This document shows positions 15,903 through 23,704 of a stretch of 64,000 nt of DNA, piece after piece. The first letter of the stretch is position 1; every line of letters starts with the position of its first letter. The position numbers were made by a program, and so were the translations under genes. The notes under the pieces were generated by a model. The model did not search any database. It saw only the letters and a program-made list of their open reading frames with translations, and was not told the origin of the DNA. This stretch comes from Nocardioides bizhenqiangii. Lineage in GTDB: Bacteria > Actinomycetota > Actinomycetes > Propionibacteriales > Nocardioidaceae. The stretch is from NCBI RefSeq assembly GCF_034661235.1, contig NZ_CP141059.1, forward strand, positions 186,001 to 250,000. Reading direction: 5' to 3'.

Positions 15903-16913
15903 ATGGGTCTTGTCCCTTCCGAGGACGCCGCCCGAGCCGCCATGAGCGAGGCGTGTTCCTACGTCCGCCGTTATCCCAAGCTGGTCCATTGGATGCAGAC
16001 CGGCGACGTCGAGGCAGAACGGATCCTCGACAACTTCCGCAATCGAACCCCGGTCACGGTCTGGCTCCGCCGTGTGTCTTATCGGCGTCACGAGGATGTT
16101 CTGGTCGAGCTGCTCGACGCCGCCGACGTCTTTGTGAACCGCAGTGGACAGGCTGCTCGCATCATGGAGACGTACCGTCAGCAGCGGGACAGCGCCAAGC
16201 TTGACGAGCTGAGTTCCTCTGCTCGGGCCGTCCATCGCGCTGTGTACTCCCTCGGCATCTATCAGGGCGCCCCAGTGCTCGGTTCCCTGCGTTATGTCCA
16301 GACCACGGTCGCGGCTCAGTCGCAGAACCGCATCCGGTTGTCTCCCAGGGCGGTGCAGAAGCACATCGAGAAGCTAGTTGAGCGTGGCCTTTTCCTCAGC
16401 TACGACCCGGGTCGGCGCAGCACCTACGGCAACGAGTCCGGGACCATTGATCTCGAGCTGAGCCCCGTCGCCAGCGAGCCCGACGTTGACATGGTCCTTC
16501 TTCTGTCGCTCACCCTGGACCAGCGTCTCGCGCTCTCGGACTACGTCATCGCGTCGCAGGAGCGTCGCAAGAAGGTTCTCGCCGACCTTGACGACCGCAG
16601 GTCTCGGATGCATGCCGCCCTGATCGATCTGAGCGACGTCCTGCGAGGCATCGATCTCGACGCCGACTGGATCGAGGTTCCGACGATTACCGGCAGCAGC
16701 GTGTGCCTTCCGCACCACCCGATCGACGGTTATGTGTTGTTGGAGGACGGCTCTCGTGTGGACTACTTCTTCGCCCTCGCGCTTGTGCACGAGTGTTCTT
16801 GCGAGTCCTCGCACCTGCCGCCGTTGATGTGCCCCTGCGCCTCGGCCAAGATCGAAGAGGCATGCGCCTGGGTGTCCTGGGGCAATGCTCCGGTGTCTCA
16901 CGTGGTGGGGTAA
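15903..16913 (+). CDS. Element protein of unknown function with winged-helix-like segment
   Basis: The 336-residue protein is not recognised. Residues ~140-180 (RIRLSPRAVQKHIEKLVERGLFLSYDPGRRSTYGN) look like a helix-turn-helix plus wing, suggesting DNA binding. A helical region follows (LTLDQRLALSDYVIASQERRKKVLADLDDRRSRMH), and a Cys/His-rich C-terminus (HECSCESSHLPPLMCPCASAKIEEACAW) could bind metal. It has a strong RBS (GGAGGA) and sits directly after a hairpin-rich spacer. Replication initiator or transcriptional regulator of the element are both possible; the evidence does not separate them. Confidence 0.6.
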   Translation: MGLVPSEDAARAAMSEACSYVRRYPKLVHWMQTGDVEAERILDNFRNRTPVTVWLRRVSYRRHEDVLVELLDAADVFVNRSGQAARIMETYRQQRDSAKLDELSSSARAVHRAVYSLGIYQGAPVLGSLRYVQTTVAAQSQNRIRLSPRAVQKHIEKLVERGLFLSYDPGRRSTYGNESGTIDLELSPVASEPDVDMVLLLSLTLDQRLALSDYVIASQERRKKVLADLDDRRSRMHAALIDLSDVLRGIDLDADWIEVPTITGSSVCLPHHPIDGYVLLEDGSRVDYFFALALVHECSCESSHLPPLMCPCASAKIEEACAWVSWGNAPVSHVVG

Positions 16914-17037
16914 CACCCCAGTCTTTGGAGGTAACAAAGAGTCTTTCCGCAACAGGAGCGACAGCGACTCAACCAGAGACACAAGCCTCGCGAATATGTA
17001 CGCCGGGTTGGTACGCCGTGCGGTCGATAGGCCTTCT

Positions 17038-17601
17038 ATGCCTCGTCACTGTGGGATGTGCGGACACCCTCGCCGAGCCGAGTTGGAAGCTCGGATCCTC
17101 CGCAATGAACCGATCGTTCTGGTGGCGAGCGACGCGGGCTTTTCGGTCGCCGCTGTCAACAGGCATCGGCGTGCCCACCTGCGTCCTGAGCTGCGCGCCC
17201 AGCTCGCCACCCGCGCACCCGCTCATATCGCGGACTTCGCGGACCAGCTAGCGGAGCTGGCCGACGACGCGAACAGCGTCCGTGACTTCGCCCGCGAGTC
17301 CGACAACCCGGACCTGCTCCTCCGAGCCTCGGCAAGCAAGCGCGACACGATCCTCACGCTGATCCATCATCTCGGCGTCGACTCCACCGAGACGGTTGAG
17401 TCCCTGCGTGAGGCCATTGCCCTGGCGGCGGCATGCGTTCGAGTACTGCCATCGCATCCCGACGTCGTGACGCAGGTGGTCGCGGACCTCCGCACCCAGG
17501 GCCAAGACCGCCTCGCAGACGAACTCGCGAGCGCAGTAGGCAACGTCCGCGGGCTGCCAGGCATCCAAGCGAATCGAGCCCTGAAGGAGGCGTCTCGATG
17601 A
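17038..17601 (+). CDS. Cys-His-containing helix-turn-helix protein (phage/element type)
   Basis: The product (187 residues from the ATG at 17038) begins PRHCGMCGHPRRAELEA. A helix-turn-helix follows (ILRNEPIVLVASDAGFSVAAVNRHRRAHL). The C-x2-C-x-H opening with an SxxAVxRHxxxHL recognition helix is common in small phage and island proteins that resemble terminase small subunits or regulators. The remainder is helical and acidic-basic (LAELADDANSVRDFARESDNPDLLLRASASKRDTI). An in-frame ATG at 16996 is possible, but neither start has a clear RBS. It overlaps the next gene by 4 bp. Its function is probably DNA binding. Confidence 0.6.
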   Translation: MPRHCGMCGHPRRAELEARILRNEPIVLVASDAGFSVAAVNRHRRAHLRPELRAQLATRAPAHIADFADQLAELADDANSVRDFARESDNPDLLLRASASKRDTILTLIHHLGVDSTETVESLREAIALAAACVRVLPSHPDVVTQVVADLRTQGQDRLADELASAVGNVRGLPGIQANRALKEASR

Positions 17602-17840
17602 CGACTCACAACCCGCCCGAGACTCAGACCGCTCTCGACCTGCTCAACGAGGTGGTGCTGACGGCGACGCTCCACAAGCTCGACCTGGCGGATACGCCCG
17701 ACGACATCCTGACCCTCGCGGGACCGAGCAGAGTCGACCTGCTCGCCCTGGCCGGATCCAGCCCCGACGACCTCATGGTCGCGGCCGAGCGCGGAACCGT
17801 CAGCGTCGCGCCAACGGACCCCGACATCACCATCTACTGA
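17598..17840 (+). CDS. Small acidic hypothetical protein
   Basis: The 80-residue, acidic, Leu-rich product starts at the ATG overlapping the previous stop (ATGA). The RBS GGAGGC is in the preceding gene. No motif is recognised. Tight coupling with the HTH gene upstream and the 145-residue gene 18 bp downstream indicates one transcript. A helical structure is likely (LDLLNEVVLTATLHKLDL). Confidence 0.55.
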   Translation: MTTHNPPETQTALDLLNEVVLTATLHKLDLADTPDDILTLAGPSRVDLLALAGSSPDDLMVAAERGTVSVAPTDPDITIY

Positions 17841-17858
17841 TCAGGAGAACCACCGATC

Positions 17859-18296
17859 ATGCCTAACGCACCCATGCCCAAGCCCGGTGACATCCTCCAC
17901 TTCCTGCGGAGCGGCCAGACCTACCACGACATCCGGCGCGGCCAGTTCGCGGCGTTCGTCTCGCGCCGAGGGCAGGAGCTGGTCGTGACGGCGGACCTCA
18001 TCGAGGCCAGCAAGGACCGCAACGGACTGGTCGCGCCGTGGCTCGCTCTCGCCCACGACCCTGAGGCCCAGGTCCGGCGCTTCGATGAGCAGATCGTCGG
18101 CACCGGCCCGTGGCCATCGGACCTTGTGAAGCAGGAGCCGGGATCCACTGAGCACGACGACGCCCGCCGCGCTGCGGTCCGTGAGGCCAACGCCCTGCCC
18201 ACCAAGGGAGAGCGCGCCCGGGCCCTGGCTGAGGTCGAGCGCCGCTACGGCCCCTCGCAGCCCACCAGTCGGACCAACGCGGTCTACAGCCGGTGA
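17859..18296 (+). CDS. Hypothetical protein of the element
   Basis: The 145-residue protein starts at an ATG 18 bp after the previous gene, behind CAGGAGAACC. The N-terminal half reads like a small beta-barrel (GDILHFLRSGQTYHDIRRGQFAAFVSRRGQELVVTADLIEAS), and the C-terminal half is helical and charged. No family is recognised. Phage-derived elements often carry such a protein before an endonuclease-like gene, which is the case here (4-bp overlap with the next gene). Confidence 0.55.
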   Translation: MPNAPMPKPGDILHFLRSGQTYHDIRRGQFAAFVSRRGQELVVTADLIEASKDRNGLVAPWLALAHDPEAQVRRFDEQIVGTGPWPSDLVKQEPGSTEHDDARRAAVREANALPTKGERARALAEVERRYGPSQPTSRTNAVYSR

Positions 18297-18676
18297 CCGA
18301 GATGTCCACCGGCGCCCCTCACCGCAACAAGGCCCGAGGCAGCGAGTTCAAAGGCGAGGTCGCGGACTTCCTCCGCAGCGCTGGCCATTCCGAGGCGAAG
18401 CCCGAGACGCCCGTCACGATCGGGGAGGAGCTGCGGTCCCCTGGCGACATCGGCGGCATCCCGTTCGTGCTCGCGGTCCGGACCTCCCAGCGCCACGACA
18501 TCTCGACCCAACTCGATCAAGCCAGCAATACGGCGTTCTTCCTCGGCCGGCGGTGGTTCGGCGCTGTCCTCTCCCGCCGTGGCCGTCCGATCGGTGAGAG
18601 CTACGTCGTCGTCGATCTCGCGACCTTCGCGGACCTGATGCAGTACCTCCCCGCCGACGTTCCCGACGAAGACTGA
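18293..18676 (+). CDS. Nuclease-like (PD-(D/E)XK-type) small protein
   Basis: The 127-residue product has the layout of small phage/plasmid Holliday-junction-resolvase-like or endonuclease-like proteins. It starts with GSEFKGEVADFLRSAGH, goes on to an acidic-Gly motif (SPGDIGGIPFVLAVRTSQRHD), and ends with a strand-helix (ESYVVVDLATFADLM). In active enzymes the second strand usually reads (E/Q)xK; here it is V-R-T, so catalysis is doubtful or the residue has migrated. The start is GTG at 18293 overlapping the previous stop, or ATG at 18302. It is the last gene before the 23-bp inverted repeat. Confidence 0.55.
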   Translation: MTEMSTGAPHRNKARGSEFKGEVADFLRSAGHSEAKPETPVTIGEELRSPGDIGGIPFVLAVRTSQRHDISTQLDQASNTAFFLGRRWFGAVLSRRGRPIGESYVVVDLATFADLMQYLPADVPDED

Positions 18677-18679
18677 TCT

Positions 18680-18772
18680 GGTCCTGCCTCCTGGGGGTGC
18701 CGTCGCGCCACTCCATAACCTCGATAGCTCGTGGGTGACTACGACGTGGCGGCACCCCCAGGAGGCAGGACC
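18680..18772. repeat. Perfect 23-bp inverted repeat with 47-bp spacer
   Basis: Bases 18680-18702 (starting GGTCCTGCCTCC) are the exact reverse complement of 18750-18772. The arms extend imperfectly inward through GCCAC/GTGGC. It begins 4 bp after the nuclease-like gene's stop and lies between convergent genes (18676 plus, 18944 minus). A bidirectional terminator is the simplest reading, but a 23-bp perfect stem is longer than is usual for that. An origin of transfer or replication is an alternative. Confidence 0.85.
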
Positions 18773-18837
18773 CGAGCTGGCCGGTACCGCGGCTCAGCTC
18801 GGCCATGACAAGTCACCCGGGCCATCGTCAGACGAGA

Positions 18838-18900
18838 CTGGCTCGGTTGCTGGGGGCGCAGGGCTGAGGGACTCCTGGGCCGCCCAGGAGGGTCAGGCTG
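18838..18900. repeat. Diverged second copy of a GC-rich motif, with hairpin 18872-18890
   Basis: The stretch CTGGGGGCGCAGGGCTGAG matches CTGGGGGGCGCTGGGCTGAG near 15432 with few differences, and similarity continues into GGCCGCCC. Here CTCCTGGG (18872-18879) pairs with CCCAGGAG (18883-18890) around CCG, forming a tight hairpin 54 bp downstream of the minus-strand gene's stop codon. Both copies lie downstream of element genes and may be terminators. Confidence 0.5.
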
Positions 18901-18943
18901 GCCGCGGCTGGCGAAGTCCTCCGACTGCTGGGCGAGGTTCCGC

Positions 18944-21136
18944 TCATCCTGCCTCTTGCTCAAGTTCCGACAGTCGTCGAGCAATAGCCCGATCTCTTGC
19001 GTCGTTGATCCACTCGACGGCGCTCTTGCCCCACATGAGCGTCACGCCGCTGGCGACCAGCGCGACTGTCGAAGCACTGCTCAACCACACCCATGTAGGG
19101 CCCGGAAGAAGGTCTCTCGAGCTCGGGAACAGCGATACGACTCCCACGACGATGGAGCAAGCAATGATCAGGCCGGCAGCGACCTTGGCTGCCAGAGCTC
19201 CCCACCTGTAATGCTTGGTAACTTGCTTTCTGATCTGTGCCTCTGATCTGCTCAGTCGCTGCTCGACGTCGTCGAGTCTCTTCGTCAGGCCTTCGCTCTC
19301 GGCTTTGCGAGTCTCCGCATCGAATCTGGACTGAGCTTCGATGCGCTCCAGCTCCTCGGCGCGAGCGAGGGCGGCATCCCTTGCTCGTTCTGCGGGTTCC
19401 GCGGCTTCCTTGCGAGCCTTCGCCAGCGCCTCTTGAACGGTCCGCTCGGAGACCCTCTGCGGGTCGCCAAGCGTGACGTCCATTATCGCTCGCTCGGCCT
19501 CGTGTGAATATCGCAGGAAGGCGATTCCCTCTTCGTCAACCGAGGCCGCTCGACCGAGCCGCTCTACTTCCTCGGACACCTTCGACCAAAGATTTGGCGA
19601 GGGGGACATTGCCGCGAAACAGTCAGCGACTATCTGCTGCTTGGGGAGGTTAGGCGACACGGTCGGTGCCTTCACCCACAACAGCGTTGCGAGACCTGCG
19701 TCGTCCATGGCCAGCGGCCACTCGTGCTCACCAGAGTCGAAGAAGGACCTGCTAGCCCGAACCAAGCTGGTGTTGTTGGTGATAAAGACTGCACGGCACT
19801 CTTCAACATGCGGTGCGCTTCGGCCGCCGCGGAGTCGATGAATCGCTGTCAGTGACTTCAGGTCATGAATCAACGCTCGCTGATTGAAATATCGGACCTG
19901 TTCCTGAAGTACGGCCTCCAGTGCGTCCTCGTCCACGCCCAACGCGTGGCTGTAGTGGGGAGAAGGTCGAACCTCGATCCGATTCGCGCGAAGGTCTCGG
20001 TCGAGGGTGGCGAGAGCCATCTCAATCTCGGCCGCCGTCAAGCCTGAACTGCGGTAGTGGGCGACCACGCCCCGTGTCCCTGCCTCAGAGCCAGGACTGC
20101 GCCTGAGCGTATCGCCTGCAGCTGCCAGTACACCGCGCAGTTCCGAGACCGTATGTTCGAAACATGCGACCTCCGCCTTCTGATCCAATGCGATGTGGAC
20201 GAGTGATTGGGCCGCCTGTTGAGCTTCCGGTCCCTCGTGGCCGAGGACCCGAAGACAGACTGAGGTATCGAGATACAGAGTCGTGCGCTTAAACTTTCGC
20301 TCCACCACATGACCTGATGTGTCTACGTAAAGCGCCGCTGCCAGCATCGATCCCTTGATCATCTCGTCGAGGTACTCGAAGCCAGTCGGATCGCTCTCGA
20401 TGGTGTCCGCGATGAAGGTGGCGACCACATAGCCTTGACCTTGTGCAGGACTGCCGAGCCCGGTCACCGGGCCGCCTCCTACGGTTGACTGGAGGAGAGG
20501 GAGAACGTGAGCTTCGACGAACTCGAAGAGCGCCTTCTGTGCCTTCGGCTCGTCCCAATCAAGATCGAATCTCGCCCGCGTGAAATCGACTAGCGACCGG
20601 ACTAGGCGGTTCTGGCGCCGAGCGCATTCGCGCTGCTGGGACGAGATATCTGGTAGACGGTCGACCACGTCCGGCGCGAGTTCAACTTCCTGAGATCGAG
20701 GTAGCCGTCGGACCTGTCTCGTGCGCACTGCACGCGCTATCAGCGATCGAACAACGTTGGTTGGAAAGTCCAGCCCGAATCGGTTCTGGACCTGTGCCGC
20801 CACGCCCTCCGCGGTTAGGGTGGCCGGCGCTTCTCGCAGGACCTCCAGCACAAACGGTACGAAGTTGTCGAGATAGCTTCTACGGCCGTGCTCCCAGGTG
20901 ACGTTGATGTAGGCCAGAGAGGCCAACGCCCTGTCAGGGTGGCGCGCCACCGAGCCGTCAGGGAGTAGAGGTTCTTGTGCCATCAGCCGCTGCCGGTCCG
21001 AGCCATGTGGGAAACGTACCGACTGCGCGGCACCGTGCTCCACAACCTGACCAGTCATTTCGACGATCTTCGGAGTGCGCGAGTCCCTCGCGTGGTCGCG
21101 GAACACGAACCGGAATGATGCTGCAGGCTCACGCAT
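18944..21136 (-). CDS. PIN-like domain, coiled-coil and two-helix membrane protein
   Basis: The ~730-residue protein is not a recognised family member. In order it has a helical/HTH-like N-terminal third (ALASLAYINVTWEHGRRSYLDNF, then LTAEGVAAQVQNRFGLDF) and a PIN-like core. The PIN acidic residues would be in TTLYLDTSVCLRVLG (Asp near 290), FEHTVSELRGVL (Glu near 332) and CRAVFITNNTSLV, where the usual last Asp is Asn. A long charged coiled coil (about 560-635) and two C-terminal membrane helices follow (LAAKVAAGLIIACSIVVGVV and VWLSSASTVALVASGVTLMW). This suggests a membrane-anchored ribonuclease. It is the last gene of a minus-strand operon. Starts at 21058 or 20983 are also possible; none has a strong RBS. 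Confidence 0.65.
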   Translation of the reverse strand: MREPAASFRFVFRDHARDSRTPKIVEMTGQVVEHGAAQSVRFPHGSDRQRLMAQEPLLPDGSVARHPDRALASLAYINVTWEHGRRSYLDNFVPFVLEVLREAPATLTAEGVAAQVQNRFGLDFPTNVVRSLIARAVRTRQVRRLPRSQEVELAPDVVDRLPDISSQQRECARRQNRLVRSLVDFTRARFDLDWDEPKAQKALFEFVEAHVLPLLQSTVGGGPVTGLGSPAQGQGYVVATFIADTIESDPTGFEYLDEMIKGSMLAAALYVDTSGHVVERKFKRTTLYLDTSVCLRVLGHEGPEAQQAAQSLVHIALDQKAEVACFEHTVSELRGVLAAAGDTLRRSPGSEAGTRGVVAHYRSSGLTAAEIEMALATLDRDLRANRIEVRPSPHYSHALGVDEDALEAVLQEQVRYFNQRALIHDLKSLTAIHRLRGGRSAPHVEECRAVFITNNTSLVRASRSFFDSGEHEWPLAMDDAGLATLLWVKAPTVSPNLPKQQIVADCFAAMSPSPNLWSKVSEEVERLGRAASVDEEGIAFLRYSHEAERAIMDVTLGDPQRVSERTVQEALAKARKEAAEPAERARDAALARAEELERIEAQSRFDAETRKAESEGLTKRLDDVEQRLSRSEAQIRKQVTKHYRWGALAAKVAAGLIIACSIVVGVVSLFPSSRDLLPGPTWVWLSSASTVALVASGVTLMWGKSAVEWINDARDRAIARRLSELEQEAG

Positions 21137-21229
21137 GCTTCGACGGCAACGCCGCTGGTACGGCGGCACGGATCGGCGATGATGAGTTACACAGGTCAGC
21201 GTCGGGCCTGGCAGTTGGCCGGGGTGCTT

Positions 21230-22453
21230 CTATGTAAGCTCCAGAATGCGTGCAACGTCGTGCTGCTGCCAGACATCGACTGCGCGCGAGTCGCTGTGGC
21301 CAACAAACCACTTCGGCAAGTGAAACTCGGCAACAGGGAGATCGAAGATCTGGCGGCGACGCGCAGTTAGCAGCACAAGGTCCACGTGAATCCGCAGGGA
21401 GCGGATGCGGCCCGCTGCAGACCAGTTAGTCTCGACTCTCTCCGCGGGTGTGCTGAGAAGTACGAGATCCTCGACCTTCAGGCCAAGTCCTAGGGCTCTT
21501 AAGGCGATGACTCCTCCGTAACTGTGGGCGAACAAGCGCCGGATTCGTCCGTCGTAGGGTGCCGCCCAGTCCAGAAGGCGTTGAGCGGCGACGTCACGAT
21601 GTCTGGCTGAGTACTTGCCGCTCCATTGGAAGTACTGCCCATTGCTATACAAGTCCGGGTTGATGGTGCCCCTGATGAACTCGTGAAAGTCGCCACGTGG
21701 CGTCCACCAGGTGCCCACGTAGGCGCCGGTGCCGTGGACAATCGTCGAAGGTGGATGAGGGCCGGTGCCGCTCTCGACCCGCTGTCGGTCCTCGACGAGA
21801 TCGGCGGTGTCTTCCCCGAGAGCTACAGACGCCAGCTCCTTCGCTAGAAGGCCAGCTGCGGTCGTGACGGCCCTGAGTACGCTCGCATTGATGCTGTTCT
21901 GTGGCGGTTCGACTGCAGCCTGCGAGAGGACCGTGCGCGCCGCTGCCAGCGTGTCCGCGGCGTCTATCGTCCCGGTCACGGTTGGCGGGTCTGTTGCGGT
22001 GGGCTGAAGAGCTGCGGCGGCGGCCACCTGCCGCAGACCAGCGTCAGTCGCCTGCATGGTGCGTAGCCAACTGACTGCGGCGACGGGATCACCTGCCGCA
22101 GCTTGCGTCCACAAGACACCTCCCTGCGGTCGCACGGATTGGGATCTCGAGGGTTGCCACCCAGGGCGGCGCTCTCTGCGGGAGACCAACTGTCCTAGGC
22201 CGTAGTCAGCAAGTAGGTCGTTCGAGTCTCTGAGCAACGCCAGGTAGCCGCTGCTGTCGACCGGCGGTGGGAGGTCGCGGAAACCCATGGCAGTCGCGTC
22301 CTCGTCAAGACCTTCGGTCGCCTCCGGCGAGTGCAGAGCCGCCCCGAGAGTGAGCGCACGAGCGGCGACGTTCAAGTCGGCTGACAGGCTGTCATCGAAG
22401 GTGAGGTCCGGCTCATCTGTCGGCTGCGGTCCGGAAGGCAGTTCTGTGGGCAC
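21230..22453 (-). CDS. Alpha/beta-hydrolase-like protein with unusual N-terminal half
   Basis: The 407-residue protein has a helical, Ala-rich N-terminal half (~1-215) with no recognised domain. The C-terminal half looks like a lipase/esterase fold. An oxyanion-type HGTG motif (STIVHGTGAYVGTWW) is followed by a nucleophile elbow AHSYGGVIALRALG (the family consensus is GxSxG; here Ala replaces the first Gly). Then come the strand LVLLSTPAE and a possible catalytic His in GHSDSRAVDVWQQHD. No signal peptide is present, so it acts in the cytoplasm or with the membrane-anchored protein encoded 93 bp downstream. Together with the gene at 22541 it forms a three-gene minus-strand operon whose products have no assigned role. 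Confidence 0.65.
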   Translation of the reverse strand: MPTELPSGPQPTDEPDLTFDDSLSADLNVAARALTLGAALHSPEATEGLDEDATAMGFRDLPPPVDSSGYLALLRDSNDLLADYGLGQLVSRRERRPGWQPSRSQSVRPQGGVLWTQAAAGDPVAAVSWLRTMQATDAGLRQVAAAAALQPTATDPPTVTGTIDAADTLAAARTVLSQAAVEPPQNSINASVLRAVTTAAGLLAKELASVALGEDTADLVEDRQRVESGTGPHPPSTIVHGTGAYVGTWWTPRGDFHEFIRGTINPDLYSNGQYFQWSGKYSARHRDVAAQRLLDWAAPYDGRIRRLFAHSYGGVIALRALGLGLKVEDLVLLSTPAERVETNWSAAGRIRSLRIHVDLVLLTARRRQIFDLPVAEFHLPKWFVGHSDSRAVDVWQQHDVARILELT

Positions 22454-22540
22454 CCTTTATCTTGATCGATCGGGGCGCGCCTCGCGTGGCTCTTGCCCGA
22501 AGGCATGTGAAACCACCGCGATACATGCGCCTGAGCGCCA

Positions 22541-23011
22541 TCACTCGTAGCGCGCGTAAACCGCTGTGACCTGCTGTGTCCAGAACGTCAGGCGCTGGTC
22601 CGCTGTTGGCTTCGTCGGCAGCATTCCAAGTGCACTAGCGAGGCGGTAGAAGCCGCCTCCTGCGTCATTCTCGTTGAGATATAGGACGATGGCCGAGATC
22701 AGCGCGCCCACATCCTCGCGCATTCTGACGGCAACTTCGCCTAGCATCGCGCCCATCGCCGCCCGCTCACTTTCTTTATCGAAGTCAAACGGGCGGGCAT
22801 CCGTTCGTTGTGCAAGCACTGCGTTCAGTTCTGTGTAGGAAGTCGTTCGCTGGAGCGACGCCTGTTCGACCAGGAAGTCGGCAGTCGCGTCCACTAGCTC
22901 GGCCCATTCGAGGTCGTCGCGTCCCCACTTCACGGGCACATGATGCACCCTCGCGAAGCGCTTCGAAAGACGTCGACAGTGTTGTTGCGCCGACGTCCAC
23001 AAGCAGGCCAT
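22541..23011 (-). CDS. Hypothetical protein, first gene of the minus-strand operon
   Basis: The product is ~156 residues from the ATG at 23011, which follows GGGAGGG at suitable distance; GTG codons at 22948 or 22939 would give ~130 residues starting near VPVKWGRDDLEW. The body is a compact alpha-helical protein (LVDATADFLVEQASLQRTTSYTELNAVLA, then ERAAMGAMLGEVAVRM, ALISAIVLYLNENDAGGGFYRLA). Proteins of this kind recur near actinobacterial islands, to my recollection, without assigned function. It lies 87 bp upstream of the hydrolase gene and is divergent from the gene at 23205. Confidence 0.6.
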   Translation of the reverse strand: MACLWTSAQQHCRRLSKRFARVHHVPVKWGRDDLEWAELVDATADFLVEQASLQRTTSYTELNAVLAQRTDARPFDFDKESERAAMGAMLGEVAVRMREDVGALISAIVLYLNENDAGGGFYRLASALGMLPTKPTADQRLTFWTQQVTAVYARYE

Positions 23012-23204
23012 TGAGACTCGCCCTCCCAACGCGCCGAGCTTCCCTCAGAGACGTCCACTCTCTGACTCTCAAGGTGCTGTCCGCTGCGTCGTCATCCGCC
23101 GACCTTTGAGACCATTCGGCTCCTCGGTTGACACCCGTCTACCGCTGGGCTCTCTGCTGTCTGGGTCGGGACTCTCCGGCCCTCAAACGGCAGGAGACAC
23201 CGCA

Positions 23205-23501
23205 ATGCCCGCATCAACCAAGCACATCCTCATCAACGTTGAGCGCATGGCCGCCGACGACGAGCTGCTCAAGCTCTGGAACGAGATCGCACAGGCCAAG
23301 AACGACGACGGCACCGAGCGCACGCTAAACCAGTCCTGGACCGCGTTCGTCGCGGCCGCCGACGCCGCTCACATCGCCGACAGGATCCCCGGCACGGTCG
23401 GCCGGACCTTCAAGACCAAGTACGCCGCCGAGCCCCAGCCCAAGAAGCCCGCCGCCAAGCGGACCACCACCCGCAAGACCACCACCAAGGCGGCCAAGTG
23501 A
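23205..23501 (+). CDS. Small protein with basic Lys/Thr-rich tail
   Basis: The 98-residue product starts at the ATG behind GGCAGGAGACACC. The first ~70 residues are helical (LINVERMAADDELLKLWNEIAQAKNDD, LNQSWTAFVAAADAAHIAD). The tail (PKKPAAKRTTTRKTTTKAAK) resembles the nucleic-acid-binding tails of actinobacterial DNA-binding proteins. It is first in a four-gene plus-strand run ending with the methyltransferase. A TTGACA at 23128-23133 could be a -35 element, but no good -10 follows. Function is unknown. Confidence 0.6.
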   Translation: MPASTKHILINVERMAADDELLKLWNEIAQAKNDDGTERTLNQSWTAFVAAADAAHIADRIPGTVGRTFKTKYAAEPQPKKPAAKRTTTRKTTTKAAK

Positions 23502-23704
23502 TGAGCCTCGTCGCCGCGCGTGACCTCACAGCACCTGTGACCGTGGTCCTGACCCTCCCGTGGAGGTCCGCACCGATCACGCTCCACGCAATCAGCGTTC
23601 GTGTCGACCCTGATGACCGCGTGCTCCTAGTCGGTGAGGGCGGTCGCGGCCTGGTCGCACTCGACGGCGGCGAGCTGGTCCTCACGGTGGAGGCTGACCG
23701 GTGA
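23501..23704 (+). CDS. Very small hypothetical protein
   Basis: The 67-residue product is mostly beta-strand-like (APVTVVLTLPWRSAPITLHAISVRV, RVLLVGEGGRGLVAL). Its ATG overlaps the previous stop (TGATG), and its own stop overlaps the GTG of the resolvase gene. It therefore belongs to the same transcript. No family is recognised. Confidence 0.5.
   Translation: MSLVAARDLTAPVTVVLTLPWRSAPITLHAISVRVDPDDRVLLVGEGGRGLVALDGGELVLTVEADR

Noticed and set aside
18244..18310. CRISPR array in the element or elsewhere
   Set aside because: No regularly spaced direct repeats of 24-37 bp were found on either strand; the repeats seen are single palindromes or short tandem units.
23128..23170. Strong sigma-70-type promoter before 23205
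   Set aside because: TTGACA is present but no acceptable -10 hexamer lies at 16-19 bp, so it is mentioned only as a possible -35.
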